The notes beneath the pieces were generated by a model. That model was not told where the DNA came from and did no database searches. It saw nothing but the letters and a program-made list of their open reading frames with translations. A program made the translations under genes and the position numbers. Of a DNA stretch of 64,000 bases, positions 53,847-64,000 are shown piece after piece; positions within the stretch are counted from its first letter, which is position 1, and every line of letters begins with the position of its first letter. Origin of the DNA: Mercenaria mercenaria (Eukaryota > Mollusca > Bivalvia > Venerida > Veneridae); NCBI RefSeq assembly GCF_021730395.1, contig NC_069364.1:83781972-83845971 (forward strand), given 5' to 3'.

Positions 53847-54799
53847 CTTTTGCCTGTATCTACAATTTAAAGCACAATTCATAACATTTTGTGAAAACAA
53901 CATTAATACATTGTATATTTTTTTTAAACTGTAAGACTTCTAGACCGATATTTTAAACAGAATTGAACTGAACTGTCATTCACATATTTCATAACATTAT
54001 CACGTTAACACATTTTTAAAAAATCACACAATGTATTTCATCGACGAGTGATGCCGCTATCATTAATCATAAGGTCAGGGAAGTATGTGGGGTCGGTCAG
54101 TATGATAAATGGAGGGTGGGGCGAGGTGTTAGCTGAGTCCCAATATTTATCATACTGACTCCACATATTTCAATGGAGGGTCACTAGCAAACTATAGTTG
54201 ATATATTTTCTTGGCCACTTATGTTTAGGCTAGAACGACAGGAAAATCTACTGGTCCTCCACAAAAATATAGGGTGCCAGCACGGGACAATCGTTTATCC
54301 AATAAAATTTCTAGAATATTATGTGAGGTAGAACAAAATGTATTGTTTCAAATCTTTTTTATTGTCTGACTCTGACATGAGACCATATCTGTACACATCT
54401 AATATGTACATCTATTTTCCCTAGCAGTTATACTTGCCATTATATTGAACTATGCATTTATTTGTAATCACTACAGGAAAAGTAATTAAAGCATATCCTA
54501 CTGAATTTAGAATAAATGTTAAAAGTATATTTCAAACATCTTTAAAGATATCAGCACAAACTCAGCGGTAATGTGGTGGTATTTGTTGTTTATCTGCCCC
54601 AGCATCTTGCATTATATGTGGTCAGTGAAACGTATTTACGTAACTTTATCAATAATTACTTTACATTATGAATAAGCTATCCTATTGTTAAAGCAGCTAG
54701 AAGTAATTTATTAAAGAATTTTAAAGTTGCGGGTTTATTACAATGCGTATTCAAGAGAATACAGTATAAGAATTACATCTGGCTTTTACGTTCTCGCAG

Positions 54800-54985
54800 A
54801 AATCGGTCGTGGTTCCCTTTGTGTTTTTGTTCGTTGTGTTTTATGTCACGCTGGTTTGGTTCAAGTCCTATGGTGACTTTCCAGTTTAAATGGATGAGAA
54901 AGACCTCTAGGAACCCATTTAGGTATTATTTCAGACCTGGCCAGAACCACCGACCTTCCCTAAGCTAGCAACATGGTTTTCTTAA
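54800..54985 (-). mobile_element. SINE body fragment upstream of the right lipoxygenase
   Basis: CTATGGTGACTTTCCAGTTT, GGCCAGAACCACCGACCTTC and CTAAGCTAGCAACATGGTTT match the body of the SINE at 44,118-44,405, same strand. The tRNA head is lost. Confidence 0.6.
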
Positions 54986-55289
54986 ATACCGGTCTGAGCA
55001 GAGATTAACCACAAAAGTTAGGGACTGGTCTCTTGTTAACGGATGAAAGATACATAACCTAATTTCACATTAAAACAAGCACATCTCTTTTATTTCTTGT
55101 CTTTTTAACTGTTTGTAAATTAATAGTTTCCTATGTTTTCATTTTTGTAACAACACAAGTCCAAAAACTAAGTCACGACTTTATAATGTTAATATCTAGT
55201 GTGTAGCATAGTACAAATTGTTTTACATTTTAGGAATGATCCGCGGCCTGATTTTGTTTTAATAGTATAGAATGCAACCAATTAAACTA

Positions 55290-55700
55290 ATAGCACATTC
55301 GGTTTGACTGAGTCTGTTCATTAAAGGTTATTAAATATGCAACTCCCTTCACGCCCCTAGCACTGACTTTGGCGAAATTTTGTTACGGCAAAACCAAATG
55401 TACGCCATGATCCTATAGAACCAGACAATATAACACTGCTGAGTCCGAGTACGGGGAGATTTTGTACAGCCGCCACTCGGCTCTTGCAGACTACTGTTGA
55501 GATAATAAATAAAAGCTATAAGACGGTCCTTTGGACGCATAGAATATAACCAAGCAAAAAAAAAAAAAAAAAATAGTGGGTGAGTTTAAAGTTTGAGTTT
55601 AAATATTTTGATGCTTAAAAATCAATTTTGCCCGAAATAATAATTTTGTTTAGAAATTCAAAGTTTACCAGTTTTTTTTTTTTTTTTTTTTTTTTTGAAG
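55290..55700 (+). repeat. R1 relative with homopolymer edges
   Basis: TTCGGTTTGACTGAGTCTGT, ACGCCCCTAGCACTGACTTT, AACCAGACAATATAACACTG-like and ACAGCCGCCACTCGGCTCTT follow R1 loosely, in the orientation of 23.3 kb. It ends in a run of about 18 A (55,556-55,573). A run of about 25 T lies at 55,672-55,696. Confidence 0.65.
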
Positions 55701-56537
55701 CTATTATTCTCAAATAAGACAAGATCAAGCAAGCACGTTGGACCAGCAATATACTAAGGCCTATATTTGCTTCATATGAACGATGTAACGTATTTAAACA
55801 AATTTAAACGAAAACGATCATTTCATTTAATTAACAGTTTTTATTTAGTTCTAATGAAATATTTGATCTTTTACAAGATCTGTTTTACTTAAACTGAAAA
55901 TAAGATATGCTTCAGTGTTAATGTTTTCTTTAAAAGAATAGATTACATATTTCATTTTAACGAGGTATTATTTGTTCGTTATTTTAAATGTACTGAGTGT
56001 GTCACTTAAAGGACTCCGTACATCTGGTGGAATGATTCTTCGTTTCAAGAATGCTCAGTCTTTAAAGTGACCTGCCTCCAGACCAACATCAAAAAAAAAA
56101 AATAAATAAATAAAGAGTAACGTACATATCAGATTTTAAAAAGATCATAAATAAACAGAAAAAAAAGATATCTTAGGTGTTGAACTAAAAATCCTTCTAA
56201 TTCCATCACATTTCTACGGCGTGAGTAACGCTTTTGTGTGATTTTCTACATATGAGTGTTTATTGAATAAGTACTGCCTTGAATACACGGAATCACTTTC
56301 ATCTTATTTCAGTTAACAAATACTTAGTTATGAAAGATCTTTTTACACTTCGATTGGTTTTCCCCAGTATCTCTGAAGGCGTGCCCCTTCAAACACAACC
56401 AATGTATTTCATATTCAAAAGAAAATTACAAAAAACGGCGATTCATATCACACCACATTTATAAGTATTGTTTTCTCTTTTATTTGCTTAATTAAATTTA
56501 TCCAGTATTGTATATGTTTTAAGTCTCTAAATTGCAG

Positions 56538-56741
56538 AAATACTACGATAACGGCAGCTATCGAGTAAACACAGACATGTGGTATGTTGGACAGTGGCTC
56601 AATAATCTACTCTTGCAGTCTGTCACGACTGATTCCGCGGCTATATTCCGACAGTTTCAAGACTTGAAAATCTGTAATTTTCGCTTCGTCTTTTCAGTTT
56701 TCTTTGATTTAATAAAATGTACAACAGTTCGGATCATTTAA
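56538..56741 (+). CDS. Possible terminal exon on the plus strand, unknown product
   Basis: After CTAAATTGCAG (acceptor-like, ending 56,537) an open frame reads KYYDNGSYRVNTDMWYVGQW, then LNNLLLQSV and AAIFRQFQDLKI, and ends at a stop near 56,741. AATAAA occurs in its last codons (about 56,710). The start is protein-like and not AT-biased. I recognise no family, and no ATG or partner exon is evident. It is opposite in strand to the lipoxygenase and lies inside the right-only segment. Confidence 0.25.
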   Translation, partial: KYYDNGSYRVNTDMWYVGQWLNNLLLQSVTTDSAAIFRQFQDLKICNFRFVFSVFFDLIKCTTVRII

Positions 56742-57354
56742 AGAAATTATTGGTCGTTTCTTTCTATATAATAAATTTTGTAAAACTATATATTTATTTC
56801 GTCTATTTCAAAGCGTTAAAACTTCACCGATTGTATAATCTATAACATAATACTTAAAACTTTAAGATTGTTCATATGTTTAAATTAGATATTTAATTAC
56901 CAATCAGCTGAAAGAATAGTAAGAAACATGAAAAATGTTGTCTGTAAAAACTCACCGGTACGCTGATTATACAGAAATTCCCTATTTAAAACAAGCTGCC
57001 TTCTCACTGAAGTGCTGTTCTTTTATAACACCTGTAAACATATGTATACGTGGGTGTCATTTTTTGTTTCCTTTGATTATAAAGGATGTGGTTAAAATAC
57101 CTTGAACTGGATATTTTCTTTAACAAACTGTTTGGAAAATGAAATGTTAAGATATAGCAATTAGATAAATGATTAATGCGAAATAGTACTGGATCTTAAG
57201 GCGTTATTTCTATGAAACAAGGAGTGGAAAAGTTTAAATTTAAATTTTCACATTTATACATTTTTTATCTTTGAAGTTCTTAAATACATTTTAGATGGTG
57301 AACATATGATGATTTAGTTTGTAAATTCATCTTCTTATAGACTTAACACATGGA

Positions 57355-58708
57355 TTTACCCTTTTCATGCTTGACACGATTGATTCTGCCTTTGCGACCC
57401 GTGCAGATCATGATCAGCATGCACATCCGTGCAGTCTGATCACGACCTGCACTGTTCGCCATTCTGTGAGTGTTTTCGTTGCAATATGCTATAAGAGTGG
57501 CTGCCAACAAATCCAATCCTGTTCATAAAATTATTTTTAAACCAAAGTACACCGATCATATGAGAAAAAACCAAAACAAATCAAACCGTTTGGATTTCGC
57601 ATAAAATCTTCTATGAATGAAACCGAAGCCAAAGCTATTGATTTAGCTCTAAATTTTATATAAAAAAAATAGTGATGAAAAATTTATTATCTTTTCCGAC
57701 TCGCTTTCTGTTTTGCACTCAATTCATAACCGAAATATGGAAGATCCATTCATTCAAAATATTCTTCTCAGGGTTCATGAACTATCTTTAAAAAAGACTA
57801 TCATATTTTGTTGGATTCCCAGTCATGATGGTATTCATGGAAACGAGGACGCTGATATTGCAGCAAAGAAATCCCTTTCATTATCACAATCTAATTTGAA
57901 ATTACCACATACCGATTTTAGGCCTAATATAAACACATACATTTTATCTAAGTGGCAATCGTCATGGAACAATGCTTCATTCAATAAACTTCATGATATC
58001 AAACTTACTATAGGGGAATGGCACCAAGGGAACAGATCTGTTCGCAGGGAGGAAGTTGTTCTTTCTCGCTGTCAAATAGGTCATACCCGTTTGACTCATT
58101 CTTATCTTTTGAATAAAGAAGATCAACCCGAATGTGTACCATGTCAAACACCGCTAACTATTAAACATATTTTAATCGACTGTGTGGACTTTGCTACTCA
58201 GCGCAGTACATATTATGACGTTCAATCTTTGAAAGAGTTATTTGAAAACGTTTCAGTCGGAAATATTTTATCGTTTTTAAAGCAGATAGGAATTTATAAA
58301 AAAAATCTAACATTTCAAATTTTTACTTACATCTTTTGCAATTTTATTATGTTTGCAGCTGATATTTTAACACATACGTATATACATTTTTACATAACTG
58401 ATTTTGGATATGCTTTACATTTTTACATGGATGATTTTAGATATGCTTTACATTATGCAGTGTACTTTACATTTTTACATGGATGTTTTTAGGCATGTTT
58501 AACATTTTTTACATAAATGTTTATGCTTTACAGTTGGCGTTTGCTATGTGGCTTCTTCTCGGCGATATATGACCATTTTGTGTCGATTCGCCGTAAAACC
58601 CAACTCACTTGCTCACATTTTGGTATGCACCCCATTTAACAGTCAATGGTACTGTCCAAATTGAAAGATGGACAAGTTCATTATAGAAATTTAGCTGGGT
58701 AAGGGTTG
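57355..58708. mobile_element. TTAACCC-type MITE, right-arm copy, split by a LINE
   Basis: The two halves (57,355-57,470: TTTCATGCTTGACACGATTG, GCAGATCATGATCAGCATGC; and 58,613-58,708: CACCCCATTTAACAGTCAAT, CAAATTGAAAGATGGACAAG) are the inverse of 7,745-7,957. The LINE at 57,471-58,612 sits between them. Confidence 0.85.
57471..58612 (+). mobile_element. 5'-truncated LINE with RNase H, right arm only
   Basis: The frame shows an RNase H domain (FIIFSDSLSVLHSI, WIPSHDGIHGNEDADIAAKK) followed by a zinc-knuckle-like end (SRCQIGHTRLTHSYLL, ECVPCQTPLTIKHILIDC). RNase H after the reverse transcriptase is typical of the I/Nimb group of non-LTR elements. The coding part ends about 58,492. The 3' tail has TTTACATTTTTACATGGATG repeats and ends GGCGATATATGACCATTTTG, GTGTCGATTCGCCGTAAAAC. 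One frame interruption lies at the 5' side near 57,660. The left arm holds the empty site, so insertion followed the duplication. Confidence 0.85.
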
Positions 58709-59419
58709 AAATGTCTCCGTGTACTTCATCAAACGTTAAAGTCTGTAATTTAGACTTAGACATTAAAGTGCTATTTTTTCTTGTCTGCACTAGCACAGAT
58801 TTTAATGAACCTTCGCATGAAAAGGCATAATGCATTCTGTCGCAACAAAGATCTCAGCCAAATTTCGCTTGTATGAATTTTTTATTTAAAAGTTGTAGCA
58901 AATTGAATGTCTGCCGTTCTTAAGACTAAGTAACGCTAATGAATAAGGACCCAGAAGTGTCGGCCTTTTTAAGAGCTTAACCAGCTTACGGAAAAATTCA
59001 GTCAATGACATAACTGAATATTAAATCTGACAGAGTGAAATCCACTTCATGCTAATGTTAATGTCGCATATTTTTAGTTATAAGTGACAAGCCCTCTATA
59101 ATAGTCAATTTTATGACTAATTCTGCATTGTAAGATAAAATATGACCACATAGTATGACAGACTGTCATCGTGCTTTACAAAGTAATGTTAAGCAAGACG
59201 TTTTTAGATCCGGAGAAATGTGCAGGATGCAGGTTATACTTCAAGCCAGTTACATTTCTCTGGTCCTTGAACGTGCGTGGTGTTAACACCAACACAAGAC
59301 CTTTGTTTAAAGTGTAACTAACTTTTGATAAAGAGAGACAATATGTGGTCTACTAGGTACATAAATGTAAGGTGATAGTCCTGCCACCGGGGAGTTGAGC
59401 CAAGTACAGTTACAACTGC

Positions 59420-59640
59420 CTACGTTCGCTTCGAGTGAGGGAGGTCATGGGTTCGATCCCCGGCCGCGTTATACCAAAGACGTGAAAAATGGTAGCAATA
59501 GCCCCCTTGCTTGGCGCTCAGCATTAAAATTCTCTCATACCCTCGTGGCGATGGTTTCCATCAGGAATGAGGTGTCGAGAGTAATTGATAGAAGTTGTAG
59601 AAGTTGTTTCACAATCGACCCAAAATAAATTAGTATAAAC
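59420..59640 (+). mobile_element. SINE copy, right arm only, head truncated
   Basis: It starts at GTTCGCTTCGAGTGAGGGAG and GGGTTCGATCCCCGG (B box); the body has ACCAAAGACGTGAAAAATGG and CTTGCTTGGCGCTCAGCATT. Flanks are AACTGCCTAC and AACTACCTGC, a possible target duplication. The left arm is unoccupied here. Same family as 6,761-7,192, yet the two inserted at different sites in the two arms. Confidence 0.75.
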
Positions 59641-59810
59641 TACCTGCATACTTCCTCAATTGACCATATTGCTGCTTTTATACTGGAAGTGGGCTCGATT
59701 TCTCCATAATCATTACCTATATCACATACCAACTCTGTGAAGTATTATGTAAAAGGCCGTTAGAAGCTCAGCACACTTAACTTACCACTGCAGCACAAAC
59801 CACAATTTAG

Positions 59811-60070
59811 TCCTCCGCTTAGCTCGGTAGGAAGAGCACAGATCTACGGATTGCGGGGTCGTGAGTTCGGTCCTCAGGCGAGGCGTTGTTCTCCGTGACG
59901 ATTTGATAAAAAACATTGTGTCTGAAATCATTCGTCCTCCACCACTGATTTACATGGGGAAGTTTTGCTCTGGTACAGAATCCAGGGACACTGGTTCGGT
60001 TAAATGCCCGTCGTTACATAACTAAATACTGTTGAAAAACGACGTTAAACCCAGAACAAACGAAACAAAT
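59811..60070 (+). mobile_element. tRNA-derived SINE, right-arm copy
   Basis: Head CTTAGCTCGGTAGGAAGAGC and GTGAGTTCGGTCCTCAGGCG; body TTCTCCGTGACGATTTGATA and GGTACAGAATCCAGGGACAC; 3' end AAAACGACGTTAAACCCAGA. It matches 6,135-6,350 inverted, with a longer 3' end. Confidence 0.8.
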
Positions 60071-60587
60071 TTAAAACGCAATTTACGAGTCACGATTATC
60101 AGATTTCCACTTGGGCTAATGAATTTACTGCTAACAGGATGTAAATAAAGAATTCACGCTGGTTACATTTCAAAACATCAAAGAGTTTGTTTTTGTTAAA
60201 CTAACTTGCGTCTCATTTTCTCCGTATTCGTTAATTTCGTTGAAACCAAAATCCAGCAAGTCCTTCGAAGAAACCTGTTAACAAGAAGGAATAGACATTC
60301 AAATATCTTGATTTACATGGTACAAAATACACTGGTTGAGCGTACAAATTAACAAAAACTCATATCTTCAGAGTTCGGCTAAAATGATCTTTCTTTAAAA
60401 TTGAAGTTTGGTCATATGTTCATTAGGATATGAATTTTGTGAGTTTTGTTTCTATACTATCTTGAAATTGCCAAATCAAGAAAAAAAGATACCAGAATCG
60501 AAAATCGAACACGGGCCGCCGCGGCAATAAGAACTTTTCTACTGTCTTACAATACAGCATGGAGAAATGTGTATTCTACGATCAATA

Positions 60588-61098
60588 ATACACTGGCTTC
60601 CAGTTAAGGCTAGAGTCATGTTCAAAGTTTTAGTAATAGTCTTTGTGTCATCAGTGGTACAGCTCCAATATATCTGAGGGAAATGTTTGTACCTATTCGA
60701 CAACGATACAGACTTCGCTCACAAAGTGACACTAACTTTAACATCCTTAGACGGCGAACAAAATTAGCAGACAGATCTATGGCGGTCGTTGGTCCCAAAT
60801 GGCGGAACGATCTGCCTAGCTATCTGAAAATCATTCAGTCTGAAGCCTACTTTAGATCAAAACTGAAAACACATTTATTTAGGCAGTTTCATGAACAATG
60901 AGTGTAGTCTTGTTAAAATACAAAATATCAGAGGTGTTGTAAAATAGTATTTATACATGTCCAAATCTCTAACTCTAAGTTCTAGAATCCTGTCATATTT
61001 TGTATGTATATATTTTAAATGTGTTTTATGTAATTGTAAAGCGCAATAGAATATTTTATAATTTTTGCGCTATATAAATGCGATGTATTTGTATTTGT
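60588..61098 (+). mobile_element. LINE 3' end (CR1/L2-like), right arm only
   Basis: It reads CACTGGCTTCCAGTTAAGGC (LHWLPVKARVMFK-type), then MFVPIRQRYRLRSQ, LADRSMAVVGPKWRNDLPSY and SKLKTHLFRQF, the known C-terminal pattern of CR1/L2/Rex-like LINEs. The 3' end has TTGTAAAGCGCAATAGAATA and TTTGCGCTATATAAATGCGA with short ATTTGT repeats. One stop splits the two parts near 60,677. The left arm lacks it (CTATATTGATCGTAGAATAC is continuous at about 5,613-5,632). Confidence 0.85.
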
Positions 61099-61394
61099 AA
61101 CAAATTTGCAAAACCCATTTTTTCTTACACATCCGGAGCAATCCGGGGATGGGAATCCGTAACTCATCTGCAAGCCCATCCAGGGCAGTTTGATTCTAGC
61201 TATATTAGATTAGGTGAGTGCGTGCAATCATGGGTGAGCATGCATTGTATGCATTATAGGATGACACTGTTCTGAACGGCATGTTTGCCTTTCAATGGCG
61301 TCTTGTAAACATACCTTATTGATTTGATATTTAAAGGTTTAAGCCGCATTTTTAAATTTTACTTGGTCCTTACTATGGAATCCCATGGAGTCGT

Positions 61395-61640
61395 GTTTTA
61401 CTCATGTGGCATTAATGTTGTGTCGCATTGTCGTGTAGTATTGCCATGTGTTGTGTCGCATTGTAATTGTTAACTCTTTCAGATGGACGCACGACGTGCG
61501 ATACGAGACATGACATTACGACACCACACGACACACCGCAATGCATTTATGTCGTATTGTTGAACGTTGTATCATGTGTCGAGTATCGTGTCGCGTTGCC
61601 GTGCGTAGTGTCACGCGTCGTTTCGTATTGAGCACACGAC
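61395..61640. repeat. CGACAC/GTGTCG-rich self-complementary stretch, right arm
   Basis: Inverse counterpart of 4,905-5,165 (TGTTGTGTCGCATTGTCGTG, GATACGAGACATGACATTAC, GTGTCACGCGTCGTTTCGTA). Confidence 0.75.
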
Positions 61641-62125
61641 ATCTTATTTCGATCGTAACACATCTTATTTCGAGAGCACGATTTATTATCTCAAGTGCAA
61701 GCCATATCATCAACATTTAATCTTGCATGTACGACATCTTATTTTGATCGTACGTCATTCTATCTAGAGAGTACGACATTTTATCTCAGGTGCACGATAT
61801 CATGTCTCGGGCACGTGATATCTTGTCTAGAGTGCACGATTTCTTGTCATGAGCGCCCGACATCTTATCTCAAGTGCATGACATCTTATTTCGATCGCAC
61901 GACATCGTATCTAGAGAACGCGACAACTTTTTCGATTTCACTACATCTTATCATGAGTGCAAAACATCTTATCTCGAGTAAACTCCTTCTTATCTCGATC
62001 TCACATCTTGTTTCGAGCGCTCGACTTCTTACCTCGACCTCAAAACATCTTGTTTCGAGCACTCGACATCTTATCTCCAGCTCGCTAATCTTTCATCGAT
62101 CGCACGACATCTTATTTTGATTGCT
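61640..62125. repeat. Diverged 21-22-bp satellite, right-arm copy
   Basis: Words CATCTTATTTCGATCGCACG, ATCTTATCTCGAG and CATCTTATCTCAAGTGCA recur every 21-24 bases, the inverse of the left-arm copy at 4,430-4,905. The 141-residue open frame here is a satellite by-product. Confidence 0.9.
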
Positions 62126-62589
62126 CGAGTTAATTTGATTAATTTTTATATATGTGTCATAAAACTTATATTTAACAGTAGTATTTCGATAGTTGCCTAC
62201 GACTTTCCAAACACAATACCAAATATAAAACAACGAGTGGTCTACTATCAAAGTCATAGGCCGAAGTAGCCAAGCCCAGCCCACTCTGACTCATTACAGT
62301 AAAGCTGCTACAAGATATATTATCGTAATCAGGTAATAGGAAAAAGGTATGGTATATGCAACATAAAAAGGTCATAGAACCCGGATATGTTGAAAAGCAT
62401 TCAATCGCAAAACGATGCATATGCTAATAATGCGAACTGCACCAATATTGATAACACCTGTTCATATAAAGGTGTGCACATAAGAGATTTAAACCTCTTC
62501 GTGTTATTATCATATACTCGTAGTCCGTTAACGTAAGCAGTGTTCCAGTGTTTCGCACCAGTGCAGCTGTAAAAAACGGAATATTTAGT

Positions 62590-62725
62590 GGTCATGGGTT
62601 CTTTTTCTATGTTGGAATTTTACAGTTAAGGTCATAAGGCGATTATCTAGCTTTAATGGCGGAGGAAGATCCTATGTGCTCCTCGGTGCTTATTTTCAGG
62701 CACGAGCGGAGACCTTGATATTGTT
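62590..62725 (-). mobile_element. SINE body fragment, right-arm copy
   Basis: GTTAAGGTCATAAGGCGATT, ATGGCGGAGGAAGATCCTAT and CAGGCACGAGCGGAGACCTT mirror 3,822-3,960. Confidence 0.6.
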
Positions 62726-63289
62726 TCTGATTTTTGTTTCTAGATATTGTCTCCTAGTATTCCATCATCATTATGCTTGACCACATTACCCTCCTTACTC
62801 TTCTATCCCATCCCCACACATTATTACCCCCACGCAACCCCCCAAAATGAAATATTTTGTAATATTTGTTGGTATTATGTCTTATATTCTTGTCATCTTT
62901 AACCCTTCTTCCCCGCCCAAATCACCCCATCCCACCAAACACAATGTTATTACTAACTGGAAAATTAAAAATCTACCTGTCAGAGAACACTGGCCCTATT
63001 TAAAAAAAGTCACAAATATTTTTTTTACCCTCCATCAACATTCTTCAAGCAAGCTGTGAAACTCGTGTGAGTGATCAAGGGCCATTATTAACCTCTTGTT
63101 TATATAATTATTTGTATAACATTAAAATGTTAAGTCTGCTTCCCTCAAAATGTATACAAGAATGTATGATTTCCGTCGTGCTTAAAGCTAACTCCACTTA
63201 TTTTATTATCGGTAATTCAAGTTTATTACATAAAATAAATTTTAATAATATCAACAGAGAATTGTTAATTTATGTCTTAGTTTTAAAGA

Positions 63290-63460
63290 CAGTGCGACAT
63301 TTAGCGTTAGACAAATTCTTTCGACATTAAAAATGCGACATATCGTGGTTGACGATTTTACGATATTTAGCGGTGATTACGATATTTACATGTAACGTCA
63401 ACCTTGCGACATTTCACGGTTGTTGCGGCATTTAGCAGTGGTGCGATAATTAAGGCAGTT
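63290..63460 (+). repeat. Degenerate GCGACATTTAGCG repeats outside the right arm
   Basis: GTGCGACATTTAGCGTTAG, GCGACATATCGTGGTTG, CGATATTTAGCGGTG, TGCGACATTTCACGGTTG and TGCGGCATTTAGCAGTGG recur at 20-40 base spacing. Same words as 5,345-5,610. Confidence 0.7.
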
Positions 63461-64000
63461 TACATTGAGTGAAGCGTTACAAACGCTTTTCAGTTTTCAA
63501 TGTAAACATTAGTAACAAGAAATATTTTTAAAAAAGATAAACGGCGCATTTACTGTAGGTAACTCGACGTATTTGGGGCCCACTTCTTCAGTTGTATCTT
63601 TACAAAAAAACCTTGATTTTTTATGCAGTTGAATAGTCACAACACAATACCCTGGTGCGCTTTAACGCTATTTTAGCAGACGGGTCTTAAATTGTCAACG
63701 TCTTTAATAAAGTTTTATTGTTGTGTAGTTTTATAACAGGTCATAAGGTTTTCGTGTTTCGACCTAGGCCAAGTAATTTTATGTTTTTGCTTCTCTGCCT
63801 CGCTCTATCGATTAGACAAAATATGTTTTAGATATAATTTAAACATTATTTTTGCAGATCAGTTAAGGCAGAATACAATAAATGAGCAACACCAACCTAC
63901 CTTTAATCTCCTGTATCAGTTGAAAATGTGTTAATTTAGAACTTTTAAAAAAAAGAAATAGCTTGCATGTAAACTAAACAATATTTTACATATGCAATTA
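63460..64000. other. No recognisable feature
   Basis: AT-rich end of the window without frames or repeat ends that I can support. Confidence 0.5.

Larger units (their letters stand above)
52597..56821. other. Segment present only in the right arm (PLAT exons and 5' region)
   Basis: Arm homology stops at AATAGC (52,591-52,596) and resumes at CTTCACCGATT (56,822). On the left the two sides are joined directly (GGTGAAGCTATT, 8,970-8,980). CTT is shared at both break points. Because it contains the PLAT exons needed to complete a normal lipoxygenase, the simplest reading is a deletion on the left, not an insertion here. 53,900-54,780 and 55,700-56,520 within it show no recognised feature apart from A and T runs. 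Confidence 0.85.
49798..63275 (-). repeat. Right arm of the large inverted duplication
   Basis: This is the inverse counterpart of 3,240-11,985. It is longer because it keeps a 4.2 kb segment missing on the left (52,597-56,821) and has gained two LINE fragments (57,471-58,612 and about 60,588-61,098) and a SINE (about 59,420-59,640). It lacks the left arm's pogo-like MITE and CA-tailed SINE. Shared older elements, including a tRNA-derived SINE, a TTAACCC MITE, diverged 21-bp satellite and a CGACAC-rich palindromic stretch, lie at matching places in opposite orientation. Confidence 0.92.

Noticed and set aside
52597-56821. Insertion of a transposon in the right arm
   Set aside because: No inverted ends or target duplication are seen, and the segment holds PLAT exons in correct splice phase, so deletion in the left arm explains it better.

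Overview
The window looks like nuclear DNA of a marine bivalve, most like a venerid clam such as Mercenaria or Ruditapes. I infer this from its AT-rich, gene-poor, intron-bearing character and from several short repeats that I recognise by eye as bivalve families: the AGCTCACC...CGTCCGTC tandem-bearing elements, the GAGCCGC palindromic MITE, the TTAACCC MITE and tRNA-derived SINEs with a GCTTGGCGCTCAGCATTA body. No search was run.

Large-scale layout: about 3.24-11.99 kb and about 49.80-63.28 kb are the two arms of a large inverted duplication, separated by a spacer of about 38 kb. Each arm carries one animal-type lipoxygenase gene, and the two face each other tail to tail. The right copy (minus strand) has a full-length plan of four coding exons (two PLAT-domain exons, then two catalytic exons, 681 codons), but an in-frame TAG at codon 632 cuts off the last 50 residues, including the C-terminal isoleucine iron ligand. 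The left copy (plus strand) keeps the whole catalytic domain with all five iron ligands, but both PLAT exons are gone. They lie in a 4.2 kb segment that is absent from the left arm, with a clean junction and a 3-base microhomology. The two copies are thus damaged in complementary ways. Comparing the arms also dates other changes: a pogo-like MITE and a CA-tailed SINE occur only on the left, and two LINE fragments and another SINE only on the right.

Outer left flank (1-3.2 kb): a 21-bp minisatellite, a LINE fragment, a foldback element of about 1 kb and a repeat with a run of 24 G. The same minisatellite, more diverged, lies in both arms.

Spacer (12-49.8 kb): mostly mobile DNA. It holds a recurrent repeat unit of about 275 bp (called R1 here), a 983-bp retroelement (R2) inserted into R1 with a 7-bp target duplication, a broken DIRS-like tyrosine-recombinase retroelement (about 25.6-31.3 kb) with nested insertions, several MITEs, and a cluster of AGCTCACC elements at 42-47.4 kb. 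One probable host gene stands in it: a small secreted FGF-binding-protein-like gene on the minus strand at 36.2-38.4 kb, with a coding exon and a probable 5' UTR exon. Long stretches (14.6-16.6, 19.5-20.9, 32.3-34.3, 36.7-38.3 and 48.3-49.1 kb) show nothing I can name.

The lipoxygenase pair and its inverted setting are the main functional content. I see no prokaryotic feature, operon or CRISPR array.
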